A stretch of DNA of 64,000 nt from Io17-Chloro-G2 sp965226915. GTDB lineage: Bacteria; Chloroflexota; Dehalococcoidia; Lucifugimonadales; UBA3495. The stretch covers positions 806,001 through 870,000 of the forward strand of contig CBDDEJ010000011.1 of NCBI GenBank assembly GCA_965226915.1, written 5' to 3'. Shown here one piece after another: positions 43,672-52,527 of the stretch (positions are counted from its first letter, which is position 1; the number at the start of each line of letters is the position of its first letter). The position numbers were made by a program, and so were the translations under genes. Below the pieces are notes generated by a model. That model was not told the DNA's origin. It did no database searches and saw nothing but the letters and a program-made list of their open reading frames with translations.

Positions 43672-44332
43672 CTAGCCCGCTGCCAACTACCGTGATGGTT
43701 GCTGTCGCCGCCCCCAAGCGAATCATGAACTGGCGGCGGCTGATGCTTTTTACCCAACGAATCTCGTCTTCGGTGGCCAAGCCATCAGCATTGGCCGCCA
43801 GGCGGAGGTACACCTTGACGCTCGCCACGCCCCATGCCAGGAATAAGACCAAGAGGCCTAAGCCCGCGACGGACGGGTCCCCGGCATATTGGCCCATACC
43901 AAGGCTGATAACCACCAACGGGAGCCCGAAAAGCATTCCGAGGACGGAGCCGGGAATGATTGCAGAAGCGAGGCTTTGGCGCCTCAAGATGGCGAAATAA
44001 ATGGAGACTGCGACTACACCGAGGAACAGGAACAATAGAATTGCCGCGACCTGTTCGGCCGTTTTGGCGGATGCCGCGACACTCATGCCGAATAACCGCA
44101 ACCCGTCAATCATCAAGTCGATTCCAAATGTAACGACCGGGCCGGGCAGCACCCGGGCGATCCAGTCGAACAGCGCGAACGGAACGAATGGCCATGCCGC
44201 CAAGGGGTTGAGCAAATACATCAGCCCAACCAAAGGCGCGGTCAACAACCCGCCAGCGAGCGCCCCCGCCGCCGAGCCTGGGCGTCCATCCAACCTGGGT
44301 AGTTCCCCAGCGGCGGCTGGCAGTCTTTCCAT
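43672..44332 (-). pseudogene. Sulfite-oxidase-type molybdopterin protein, 5' membrane part
   Basis: The first 220 residues of the gene continued at 41891. It contains about five or six hydrophobic helices (e.g. LLTAPLVGLMYLLNPLAAW, VAAILLFLFLGVVAVSIYF, LGLLVLFLAWGVASVKVYL), then SRRQFMIRLGAATATITVV, a twin-arginine-like motif and a further hydrophobic stretch leading to GSGL. Joining base 43672 to 41891 restores a 557-codon frame. The intact protein would be an integral membrane anchor with an exported molybdenum domain, probably a sulfite or other oxyanion oxidase or reductase. Three elements now separate the halves. Confidence 0.82.
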
Positions 44333-44702
44333 GATCTCTCCCTTATCTCTCCCTTACTGGGCGTCGAAGCGCCGCCATCATTTTTTTATTTGCGACAGGG
44401 CGTGCTAACAGACAACGCAAATGGATTGGAGGAAATGTCTAGCCAGGTGAAGCTCTGAAAGGGAGGCCAGTGGGACTGACGCCGGATGCCGGCTGACGTT
44501 GGACGGTCCACTTTGGCCACCTCCAGATCGTGCTGCTGGAGCGTTGTGGTGATAAACCCGTGCATACGCGTAGTACGGTGTAAGTTATGCGCCGGTTGCA
44601 CCGGTGAGGAATTCATCGTCCAAGGAGAATGGGTAGAGGGCGGCGCTCCAAGCTTCGGAGCATAGAGACCACCCTCTCACGAACCTGGTTACTGCGTTGA
44701 GA
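44333..44702. other. Intergenic region without recognised gene
   Basis: 370 bp between two leftward genes. Short open frames occur but none has a ribosome binding site plus recognisable protein features. A T-rich run at 44381-44392 lies near the sulfite-oxidase-type start. Confidence 0.4.
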
Positions 44703-45752
44703 CTACCCGCAGGCCAGCGAATAAACCTGGCTGGAGCCTTCGGGAAGCGGATGAGCGCTCCAGGTGTCTCCTGAGTCCTGGCTGGCCCAAACCTCGCCGC
44801 CGCTGGCCGCGCACCACATGCTGCTGGGCTGGTTGCTGTCGATGGCCACGGAGAACATAGTGCTCTTTGGCTCCACTCCCATGTCCGACTGCTCCCAATT
44901 CAGGCCGCCGTCCTTGCTGCGGAATAGGACGCCTCTCTCGCTTTGGAAGTTGCCGCCGGCCGCTATCCAGATGTTTCGGGGGTCGGCGGGGTTCTCCCGT
45001 ATGGAGCGGCAATAGGTTTGCCCCTTGGGGTTCATCGGCCCCAGGGTTATATAGCTCCAATGCTCTCCCCGGTCGGTGCTGCTAAACAGTCCGGCTCGGC
45101 CGATGCCGAGTACTGCGCCGGGGCGCAGGGTGCTGGCCAAAACGCCGTGCATGTCCACCTCGTCGTCGTTGACGTACTGGCCGTGGCTAAGGTTCTCCCA
45201 ATGATCTCCGCCGTCCTTGGTGCGGATCAGCCCGCCCACCTCGATCGCCGCATAGAGTTCGTCGGGGTCGGACTTGCTGGCCGACATCATCAGAACCCGT
45301 TTGGCGGAGTTGGCGCCGGGACCCAGGGTGATTTCGGGAAAGCGGACGCTGACGGGCATCTGCCGCCAGTTGTCGCCGCCGTCTTCGCTGCGATATATCT
45401 GGCAGGCCTCATATCCGGCGTACATGATGTCCGAGTCCCTGGAGTCGAATAAGATCGACCAAACCGGCTGGCCTTTGCCGGAGATGTTGACCTTCTCCCA
45501 ATGGTCTCCGTGGTCGGTGCTGCGGTAGGGGCCGTCTTGGGCGCCGGCGTACACGATCTCGGGTTTCAGAGGATGGACCGCCAGCGCCCGGATGGCCGGG
45601 GCTTCGGGCAGGCCATTGGTTATCGATTCCCACTTGTCATCGCCGCCGGTCATGCGGAACAGGCCCGACTTGACCGTTCTTCCAGGAGCGGTCTCACCAG
45701 CCAAACCCACGTAAGCGTAGGACTTGCGGTTTCCAGACGTTTGTGCGGCCAT
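44703..45752 (-). CDS. BNR/Asp-box repeat (sortilin-like propeller) protein
   Basis: A 349-aa beta-propeller protein. Repeated Asp-box units of S/T-x-D-x-G-x-x-W are visible: YRSTDHGDHWEKV, YRSEDGGDNWRQM, IRTKDGGDHWENL, FSSTDRGEHWSYI, FRSKDGGLNWEQS and WASQDSGDTWSAH, six in all. No signal peptide, so it is probably cytosolic. Such proteins resemble glycosidase or sortilin propellers but lack catalytic residues that can be assigned. AAGGAAG precedes the ATG. It is divergent from the molybdenum hydroxylase gene, with the intergenic region shared. Confidence 0.8.
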   Translation of the reverse strand: MAAQTSGNRKSYAYVGLAGETAPGRTVKSGLFRMTGGDDKWESITNGLPEAPAIRALAVHPLKPEIVYAGAQDGPYRSTDHGDHWEKVNISGKGQPVWSILFDSRDSDIMYAGYEACQIYRSEDGGDNWRQMPVSVRFPEITLGPGANSAKRVLMMSASKSDPDELYAAIEVGGLIRTKDGGDHWENLSHGQYVNDDEVDMHGVLASTLRPGAVLGIGRAGLFSSTDRGEHWSYITLGPMNPKGQTYCRSIRENPADPRNIWIAAGGNFQSERGVLFRSKDGGLNWEQSDMGVEPKSTMFSVAIDSNQPSSMWCAASGGEVWASQDSGDTWSAHPLPEGSSQVYSLACG

Positions 45753-46011
45753 AATATCTTCCTTTCAGCCGGCAATCGGGGAAAATGGAGCCGGCCAGTC
45801 TTGGTATGGGCTCATTCCAACAGAACATGACACGCTTGTCAACGGAATTTCACCGCCCAACGGGTTTGTACCTGCGGGCACCCCTCTCCCGCCGAAATAG
45901 GGCCTCGGCCGGTTGGGATGCCGGTTGGGATGGATCAGGACGAATGCTAATATGTAACCACGCCTCTTCTACAACCCAATCCCCTTCTTTTCGCACTGCA
46001 AGGAGACTGAA

Positions 46012-48324
46012 ATGCCCTATACAGGCCAGCCCATGAAGCGGTTCGAAGACCGCCGGCTCCTAACCGGTCAGGGATACTACGTGGATGATATCCACCTTCC
46101 TAGGATGCTCCACGCATTGATCCTGCGCAGCCCCCACGCCCATGCCCGCATCGTGTCCATCGACACCGGCGAGGCCCTTCGCACACCGGGGGTGGTTGCC
46201 GTGTTCACCGCTGGCGACATCACCGGAGTCAGCCAAATCCTGCCCACCAGGATGGAGAACCGGGAATACGATCACATGCGCCCGCCGCCGCATCCTGTGC
46301 TTGCGGCGGAAAAGGTGGCGTATGTCGGCCAGGCCGTGGCCGTGGTGGTGGCTGAGAATCTTCAATCCGCCCGGGACGGCATCGAGGGGATCTTAGTTGA
46401 TTACGAACCGCTGCCCAGTGTGATCGACCCCGCCAAGGGGTTGGAGTCTGATGCGCCCTTGGTGCACCCGGATATCGCCGGCAACCTGGCGCTGCAAACA
46501 ATCAACTCTGGTGGGGACCTAGACGCGGCCTTTAGCCAGGCGGACCGGGTGGTGCGCCAGAGCTTCGACGTTCAGCGGCTGGCCCCGGCGCCCATGGAGC
46601 CCAGGGGTTTGGTGGCTGATTACCAAAAAGACCAGGATCTGCTTACAGTTTGGGATTCAACCCAGCATCCCCACGAGATTCGGGAACACCTGGTGCAACT
46701 GCTGGGGCGCACCGAGAGCGGCGTCCGGGTGGTGGCGCCCGACGTGGGCGGCGGCTTCGGCGAGAAGGGATGTTTCTTCCCCGAAGAGTTGGCCATCCCC
46801 TACATCTCGTTGCAACTGGAGAGGCCGGTGAAGTGGGTGGAAGACCGGCAAGAGAACATGCTGGCTTTCCACGGCCGTGGGTACACCGTCGACGTGGAAG
46901 CTGCGGTGAAGAACGACGGCGAGCTGCTGGGAATCAAGGTCAGCATCGTGGCCGATCTGGGCGCCTATTTCTTCCTGTCGACGCCCACAATCCCCGTGCT
47001 GACCAGCCACCGGCTGGCCGGCCCCTACATGACCCCGGCCATGAGCGTGGAGGTTCGGGGCGTGGTCACCAACAAGACCCCCACTGGGGCCTACCGGGGC
47101 GCCGGCGGTCCCGAAGCCGCCTTCTGCATGGAGCGGATCATGGACCTCATCGCCCAAGATCTGGGCATGGACCCCGTGGACGTCCGCCGGAAGAATTTCA
47201 TCGCCCCCGAGGCCTTTCCCCACGAAACGCCCACCGGCATCACCTACGATTCCGGCGACTACGGCAAGGCTTTGGACAAGGCGCTGGAGATGGCCGGCTA
47301 CCAAGGTTGGCGGCAGCGCTCCCACGAAACGCCCCGGCCCGGTCAGCCCCTCATCGGCGTGGGAGTGGCCACGGTGGTCAAGGGCTCGGGAGGACGGGTC
47401 ACCCGCCTGACCGACCACGCCCGGGTGATCATCGAAGCAACGGGCCAAGTCACCATCCACACTGGCGTCTCGCCCCACGGTCAGGGCACCGAGACCACCT
47501 TCGCCCAGATGGCGGCAGATGAGCTGGGAGTCACCCCGGCAGACATCGAGGTTTTGCACAGCGACACCGACGTTTTGCCCCACGGCGGCGGCACTTCCGG
47601 CAGCCGTGGGCTCATCGCCGGCGGCAGCGCCCTGTATCCTGTCCTTCAAGAAGCGCGGACGAAGCTGCTGGCCATCGCGGCCCATCTGTTGGAATGCCCC
47701 GCCGATGACGTGGTTCTGGAGGAAGGACGCGCCTACAACCGCCGCGACCCGCAGAAAGAGATTCCCTTCAGCCAGGTAGCCGCCGCCGCCTACGACGAGG
47801 AACTGTTGCCTCCCGGCCAGGAGCCGGAGCTTGACTTCGTGGGCAGCCACACCTTGACCCGGAGCCCCTACGCCTTCGCCGCCCACGTGGCGGTGGTGCA
47901 GGTGTCCCCGGAGACGGGCCACGTGGAGATACTGAAATACATTGGCGTCCACGACACCGGAAAGGTCATCAATCCTCTGCTCGCGGAAGGCCAGGCCCAG
48001 GGCGCCATCGCTCAGGGCATCGGCCAGGCGTTGTGGGAGGGCATGGAGTACACACCCGACGGCCAGCCCCTGACCGGCAGCTTGATGGACTACGCCCTGC
48101 CCAGGTTCACCAACATGCCCGCCCTAGACTTGGACTACATCGAGACCATGTCGGACCTGACCCCCTACGGTCTAAAAGGCATAGGCGAGCTGCCCACCCT
48201 AGCCGCCCCGGTAGCCGTAGCCAACGCCGTCATGGACGCCCTATCGCAGGCGGGAGTCCGCCACATAGACACACCGCTGACCCCAGAGAAGATTTGGGCG
48301 GCGTTGCGGGGAGGTGGGGGGTAG
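46012..48324 (+). CDS. Xanthine dehydrogenase-family molybdopterin-binding subunit
   Basis: A 770-aa molybdenum hydroxylase large subunit (CoxL/XdhB-like). It has the N-terminal domain KRFEDRRLLTGQGYYVDDIH, the molybdopterin loop VGGGFGEKG (about 245), GAYRGAGGPEAAFCMERIMD (about 360), PHGQGTETTFAQMAADELG and the likely catalytic Glu in KGIGELPTLAAP (about 725). The AYxCSFR signature of true CO dehydrogenase is absent, so it is an aldehyde or N-heterocycle oxidoreductase type. FAD and 2Fe-2S subunits are not adjacent. AAGGAGA precedes the ATG. Confidence 0.9.
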   Translation: MPYTGQPMKRFEDRRLLTGQGYYVDDIHLPRMLHALILRSPHAHARIVSIDTGEALRTPGVVAVFTAGDITGVSQILPTRMENREYDHMRPPPHPVLAAEKVAYVGQAVAVVVAENLQSARDGIEGILVDYEPLPSVIDPAKGLESDAPLVHPDIAGNLALQTINSGGDLDAAFSQADRVVRQSFDVQRLAPAPMEPRGLVADYQKDQDLLTVWDSTQHPHEIREHLVQLLGRTESGVRVVAPDVGGGFGEKGCFFPEELAIPYISLQLERPVKWVEDRQENMLAFHGRGYTVDVEAAVKNDGELLGIKVSIVADLGAYFFLSTPTIPVLTSHRLAGPYMTPAMSVEVRGVVTNKTPTGAYRGAGGPEAAFCMERIMDLIAQDLGMDPVDVRRKNFIAPEAFPHETPTGITYDSGDYGKALDKALEMAGYQGWRQRSHETPRPGQPLIGVGVATVVKGSGGRVTRLTDHARVIIEATGQVTIHTGVSPHGQGTETTFAQMAADELGVTPADIEVLHSDTDVLPHGGGTSGSRGLIAGGSALYPVLQEARTKLLAIAAHLLECPADDVVLEEGRAYNRRDPQKEIPFSQVAAAAYDEELLPPGQEPELDFVGSHTLTRSPYAFAAHVAVVQVSPETGHVEILKYIGVHDTGKVINPLLAEGQAQGAIAQGIGQALWEGMEYTPDGQPLTGSLMDYALPRFTNMPALDLDYIETMSDLTPYGLKGIGELPTLAAPVAVANAVMDALSQAGVRHIDTPLTPEKIWAALRGGGG

Positions 48325-48423
48325 GCTCTAAAGAAACTCGGTAGAATCGTACTCGCGAGCCGGCTCATCTTGGGAATGACGTGGAGTGGTACGATTAATG
48401 GGTTGATCGATGGAGATTCAGCG

Positions 48424-48639
48424 ATGACTAAGATACTCGAACAGGCTTTGGCCGAACTCTACAAGCTCCCAGAAACTGAGCAAGACGCCATCGGGGAATG
48501 GTTGCTTCAACAATTGGCTTCGGAACGGAGATGGGAGAGCCTTTTCTCTGAATCCGCTGGCCGCCTCGAAGGTCTGGCGAGCGAAGCATTGGCAGAGCAT
48601 CACCGCGGACTGACTGGCCGGTTCGACGTCGCCATCTAA
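48424..48639 (+). CDS. Antitoxin-like small protein
   Basis: A 71-aa acidic, helical protein, MTKILEQALAELYKLPETEQ, with DAIGEWLLQQL and a C-terminal SEALAEHHRGLTGRFD. This pattern is common among small putative antitoxins of type II systems, where partners are RelE/ParE or VapC toxins. No intact toxin follows. The next gene is a frameshifted protein of unknown function. Antitoxin role is by resemblance only. Confidence 0.5.
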   Translation: MTKILEQALAELYKLPETEQDAIGEWLLQQLASERRWESLFSESAGRLEGLASEALAEHHRGLTGRFDVAI

Positions 48640-48693
48640 CAGTGAGGGTAGTTAGATCAATTGTGCCCCATACCACAAGGAAGAGCGCGGCTA

Positions 48694-48919
48694 ATGCAGA
48701 AGCCAAGAAACGAGCTTATCGACCAATCTGAAAAACTCTATGTGCGATGCGGTGTACCCCTTGAGAGAGACCACTGGGGTGAGTTTGCTGCCATTTTTCC
48801 TGACGGCAAGTCTCTCCGGAGTAGACCTTGCGGATGTGTCCAACCGAGCCCTATCCGAGTTTGGACAGGGAAGCTTCGTTTTCAAGATTGGTGAGAAGGC
48901 TGTTGAGAAATGGCGATGA
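48694..48919 (+). pseudogene. Frameshifted small hypothetical protein
   Basis: Frame 0 starts MQKPRNELIDQSEKLYVRCG and runs to HWGEFAAIFPDGKSL. The natural continuation GVDLADVSNRALSEFGQGSF then VFKIGEKAVEKWR is in another frame and ends at 48917-48919. A single extra base near 48810-48818 would explain it. The repaired protein of about 74 residues resembles a small family of unknown function with HWGEF and a C-terminal GSFVFKIG motif. A sequencing error cannot be excluded. Confidence 0.6.
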
Positions 48920-49056
48920 GTCCCGGGCTCATGAAGACCCAGACTCCCGGCGGAGCAAATTGGATTCGAGCCTATTGGGGTCAAATCGACCAGGAAGTTC
49001 CAAGACCTTTAGTAATGCGGCCCGCAGGTACTCCGAGGTAAGGCGGACTGACTCCT

Positions 49057-50246
49057 CTAGCGGGTTTTTTTCGTAAATTTCCTATCTTTCGATCCGTGAA
49101 CAATTAAAGATCTCCATCTGTACGAGGTTTTGGTTGCATCGTAGATTCCTTTTCGGGATGGACCATCCGTGCCAAGAAATTCCGCGAGCCTTACCGCCGA
49201 CCGATATGTTAACTCTCCCGCCAATCCACCGAGGAGAAGGGCTTCCAAGCTAATCCAGGCGTCGATTAGCTGATCCTCCAAATTGGGCCTCTCTAGCGAG
49301 GAATTCCACCTGCGCATGGGAAGGCTCAGATGTTGCATGTTGGGACTGTTCTGCAGGTGTTGCCAAACTCTATTAATTTGGGTGGCTTTCTCCTCATCAA
49401 TGATTACCACCGGCAGTTGCGGAGGAGTTCGCCCGCTCCAACTAGCAGTGCCACCCCCGCCGAACGCAACTAGGCCACAGTCTCCTGTTCTTGGAAGATG
49501 ACCGAGATAGGGGCTTTCATCACCAGACGGAGTGCCGACAGGGCGTGGCCGATGTTGACACGTGGCAGTCGCTCCATGTCCTCCTGCAGGTCGGCCGAGG
49601 GTGGTCGGCCTACCACGGTATGATGCGAGTGAAATACAGCTGGCCTGTCCACGTAATTGGAATTCCACTGTGGCCGGCCTGCCCCTAGCGGCGGGATGCT
49701 TTGACTCGGATCTATCCATCGTTCTAGTTCATCAGTTGTTGCTGGCGATAGCTTCAAAACACTGCCGAAATCGAGTTCATTGACGTCAATCTTCAAATTG
49801 CTCAAAGGCAGAGTTGTGTGGATGATAATGTTCTTCCTGCGGAGTTGGCTTTTTACCTCAGCGAACGTTTCGTCGAATCTGGTCTCGTTCCAGTCAAGCA
49901 GTTTCCCTTGCGATAAGTAACTCCATAAAAAATTCGTCGCAAGAGCACGAGTCATGTTGCTCGGCTCGGGCTCATGGAGGATGCCACCGGCGTCAACGAT
50001 GATACCCTCCTTGAGTTCTGCATCGTTTTCAGCGGCGTCTGCTACTGCCCTATATTCGGGTCTCCTAGATAAACCCACGGTGAGGCAGAAGAGCAGGTCG
50101 GAAAACGCAGGTCTATCTACATCCAAAGCCACACGCGGAGGTGAACCAACGACCGTCCATACGGGCCTTTTCGGGATTTCCTGGCCTTGGAACTCGCGGC
50201 AGATTTGCTGGATAAGCAGACGTAGCTGATTTTTGAACTCTTCCAC
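49057..50246 (-). pseudogene. ApeA-like HEPN domain protein, frameshifted
   Basis: The first frame (50246-49470) begins MEEFKNQLRLLIQQICREFQ and ends at a TAG after IFQEQETVA. The second frame resumes near 49500 and runs to 49057 with LEDQLIDAWISLEALLLGGL, YRSAVRLAEFLGTDGPSRKG and RSLIVHGSKDRK. The last is the RNase motif Rx4H of HEPN domains, and the layout matches HEPN proteins of the ApeA-like type found in defence and toxin systems. GTG start follows GGGAGAG. The C-terminus after KKTR may also be shortened. Either one base is missing or the gene is decayed. Confidence 0.65.
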
Positions 50247-50364
50247 TGTCTCTCCCGGTTGGGCTCCGCATTGGTGAAAAATTTCGGCGGATACGTGTCA
50301 GTTATTTGATCAGTTGATTTCGGGTCGTAGCATTAGTCTATCGCATTCTCTCGGTTTCACCCGG

Positions 50365-50476
50365 CCCGGCTTGGTTAACCCCCCACCAAGGGGCAACTCG
50401 CTGGCTTGCCGAAGACCAGGCCCGGCTTGGTTAACCCCCCACCAACGGACAACCCGCCGGTTTCCCGAAGACCAGT
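50365..50476. repeat. Tandem 56-bp duplication at a gene end
   Basis: Two 56-bp units (50365-50420 and 50421-50476) both start CCCGGCTTGGTTAACCCCCC and differ at a handful of bases. The second unit contains the stop and the last codons of the DUF4395 gene; the first is a degenerate copy beyond it. Confidence 0.85.
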
Positions 50477-50979
50477 CCCCAGACGAACGAGGGGATGCAG
50501 AAGTCTGTGATTGCCGGGATGGCGGCGGCTGCTACCATCGAACCGCCCAGGGCGTAGCCCAGGTAGGCTTGCCCGAAGTAGAACGCCGCGCCGGTGCTTG
50601 CTACCCAGGCCGCTCCGACGGCGCAGGCGAAGTGTTTCGGGGCGCCGTATTTGGGCAGGCGAGGGCCGCCGGTTAAGAAGCGCGCTCCGTAGTTGTATAA
50701 AACGTCAAAGGGATGCCCAGGCAGGACGGCGCCCGCCACCGCGAAGGGAACGAGGGCCCACAGGACCCATGCTGAACCTAGGACTGTTCCAACCGCCACC
50801 CACGCCGCGCAGATGGCTGGCGCCAGACGCAGCCAAGTGGTGGTGGCAGATACCGTTTGTGTCGGCGCCGTTTCTGAAGGCTGTTTGATGGCTATCGTGG
50901 GGGTCGCCGGAGCATCCACGATTTTGACCTGCTTGGATTCGCCATTTCTAAGAGCTTGAGTAATCTCCGCGGTCTGCAT
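50431..50979 (-). CDS. DUF4395-family membrane protein
   Basis: A 182-aa membrane protein. After a soluble N-terminus of about 48 residues it has four hydrophobic segments (APAICAAWVAVGTVLGSAWV, LWALVPFAVAGAVLPGH, CAVGAAWVASTGAAFYFGQA, LGGSMVAAAAIPAITDF) and ends FGKPAGCPLVGG. The pairing of membrane segments and the CIPSFVWG/GCP ending fits DUF4395, which is often linked to thioredoxin- or sulfurtransferase-type proteins. GGGAGGA precedes the ATG. The upstream region 50980-51244 shows no gene. Confidence 0.75.
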   Translation of the reverse strand: MQTAEITQALRNGESKQVKIVDAPATPTIAIKQPSETAPTQTVSATTTWLRLAPAICAAWVAVGTVLGSAWVLWALVPFAVAGAVLPGHPFDVLYNYGARFLTGGPRLPKYGAPKHFACAVGAAWVASTGAAFYFGQAYLGYALGGSMVAAAAIPAITDFCIPSFVWGLVFGKPAGCPLVGG

Positions 50980-51244
50980 GGCTTTTTCCTCCCGTGTTCG
51001 TGTCTTCCCAGTGGAACCAGGCTACAGGGAGGGAGGTGGAGGCGCATGTTCCAAATTGGCCAACTTTGAGCCGGGCAGGGTATGGCCAATTGTGGCTAAC
51101 CGGTTGTGAGAACTGTTTGATGGCGCCGCAGTGGGGCGAGGGTCTTTGGCAAGGGGCCGGCCCACGCCAGATGCTTCGCCGCTGCCGCTGGCTCAGCATG
51201 ACATTTTTGGAGCGGCTGGAATGGAGTTATTGTTTTGTTGGGAG

Positions 51245-52336
51245 TTAGAGCAGATGCCGGTCTCGGGCGTAGACGGCGGCTTCGGTGCGATTGGCGTTGT
51301 TGGTTTTCGAAAGGATGCTTTTGACGTGGTTGGCGACGGTGTTCGCGGTAATGACCAGGTCCTCGGCGATCTCCCGGTTGGTTTTCCCCCGGGCCAGAAG
51401 CAGCAGTATATCCATCTCGCGGGGCGTGAGGTCATCGGGGACCGGCGGCGCGTTGTCCGAGGTTTGGGCTGTGCGGGTTGGGACGGAATCGCCGGAGTAT
51501 GGACCGCTTCCGATGAACCGGCGGATCTCATCTAAAAATAATGGCCACGCGGGCTCGTATTCCAACAACAAGTGATTCGAGCTTTCCAGGGGAACGAACG
51601 TCGCGTTTGGGATGAGCTGAGAGATCATTCTGCCGTCGTCAAAGGACACGAACTGGTCGTCGCGGGCATGGAAAACCAGCGTCGGCGTCGCCACGCGGGG
51701 CAGCCGGTCAACCACGTCGATCTTGCCCGATTCAACTTGGCACATGGCGGCATATTCCGGCGACGTAGACATGCGCTGAAGCTCGTTGAACCATTCCATC
51801 TGTTCTCCCGACGCGCCGGGCATGAACCTGGATGTGAAGATCTGGCGGTAGGTGGGATCGTTCCTGCCCCAACCTTGTTTCGTCAGGGTCACCAGAGCTT
51901 GCATCTCTTCCACCACTTTTTGGCCCCGGTGCGCCCAGCCACGCGAGAACGCCCCGAACAAGATCAGGTGAGACACTCGCTCCGGGTGCCGGAACGCATA
52001 CTCTATGGCCAGCGGTCCGCCCTTTGAGACGCCCAGAAGCGCGAAACGTTCCAAGCCGGCGGTGTCGACAACCGTTTCTAGATCGCTGATCCAGCCGTTG
52101 AACGACACATCTTCCGGCGACCATTGAGAGAGGCCGCATCCTCGTTCGTCGTACCGCACCAGCCGATTGCCCTCGCTCAATGCGGCCCACCAGTGGCGCC
52201 ACACGGGGCTTTGCCAGTCGTATTCCAAATGGCTCAGCCAGTTGGCCGCTTTGACCAGGGGAGGTCCGTCGCCCGACGCCGTGTAGCAAATGCGAACGCC
52301 GTCCGGGGTGGTGCAGAAATCAAGTTTTTGTTCCAC
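51245..52336 (-). CDS. Alpha/beta-hydrolase-LuxR fusion regulator
   Basis: A 363-aa two-domain protein. Residues 1-280 are an alpha/beta hydrolase with the nucleophile in LLGVSKGGPLA (serine elbow), Asp in HARDDQFVS and His in ESSNHLLLE. Residues about 297-360 are a LuxR-type helix-turn-helix: DDLTPREMDILLLLARGKTN and IAEDLVITANTVANHVKSIL. Hydrolase-like domains in such regulators probably sense a small molecule. The chosen GTG start follows GGAGGG at 9 bases; the frame opens 46 codons further upstream at 52474. It is divergent from the large hydrolase at 52528 and may regulate it. Confidence 0.85.
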   Translation of the reverse strand: MEQKLDFCTTPDGVRICYTASGDGPPLVKAANWLSHLEYDWQSPVWRHWWAALSEGNRLVRYDERGCGLSQWSPEDVSFNGWISDLETVVDTAGLERFALLGVSKGGPLAIEYAFRHPERVSHLILFGAFSRGWAHRGQKVVEEMQALVTLTKQGWGRNDPTYRQIFTSRFMPGASGEQMEWFNELQRMSTSPEYAAMCQVESGKIDVVDRLPRVATPTLVFHARDDQFVSFDDGRMISQLIPNATFVPLESSNHLLLEYEPAWPLFLDEIRRFIGSGPYSGDSVPTRTAQTSDNAPPVPDDLTPREMDILLLLARGKTNREIAEDLVITANTVANHVKSILSKTNNANRTEAAVYARDRHLL

Positions 52337-52527
52337 CTGGTTCAACCCTCCATCGCATCCGGGAGCCGGCTCATTATACTGGAAACACCAAGATCCCTGA
52401 TTGGTTTGAGCAATGTCTCCCGTTGGATCAAGGGGGCTTTCCCATGCCATCGAAAATATGTGTAAAATCGGCATTACATAACTACATGATCCTCCTCAGG
52501 CTAATTTGAGCATAAGGTGAGGTATAT

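Noticed and set aside
44386..44616. 76-codon minus-strand frame in the 44.4-kb intergenic region
   Set aside because: No ribosome binding site, no recognisable domain, and ordinary non-coding composition.
46657..47952. 431-codon minus-strand frame over the molybdenum hydroxylase gene
   Set aside because: Antisense shadow; the plus-strand gene has all family motifs and a ribosome binding site.
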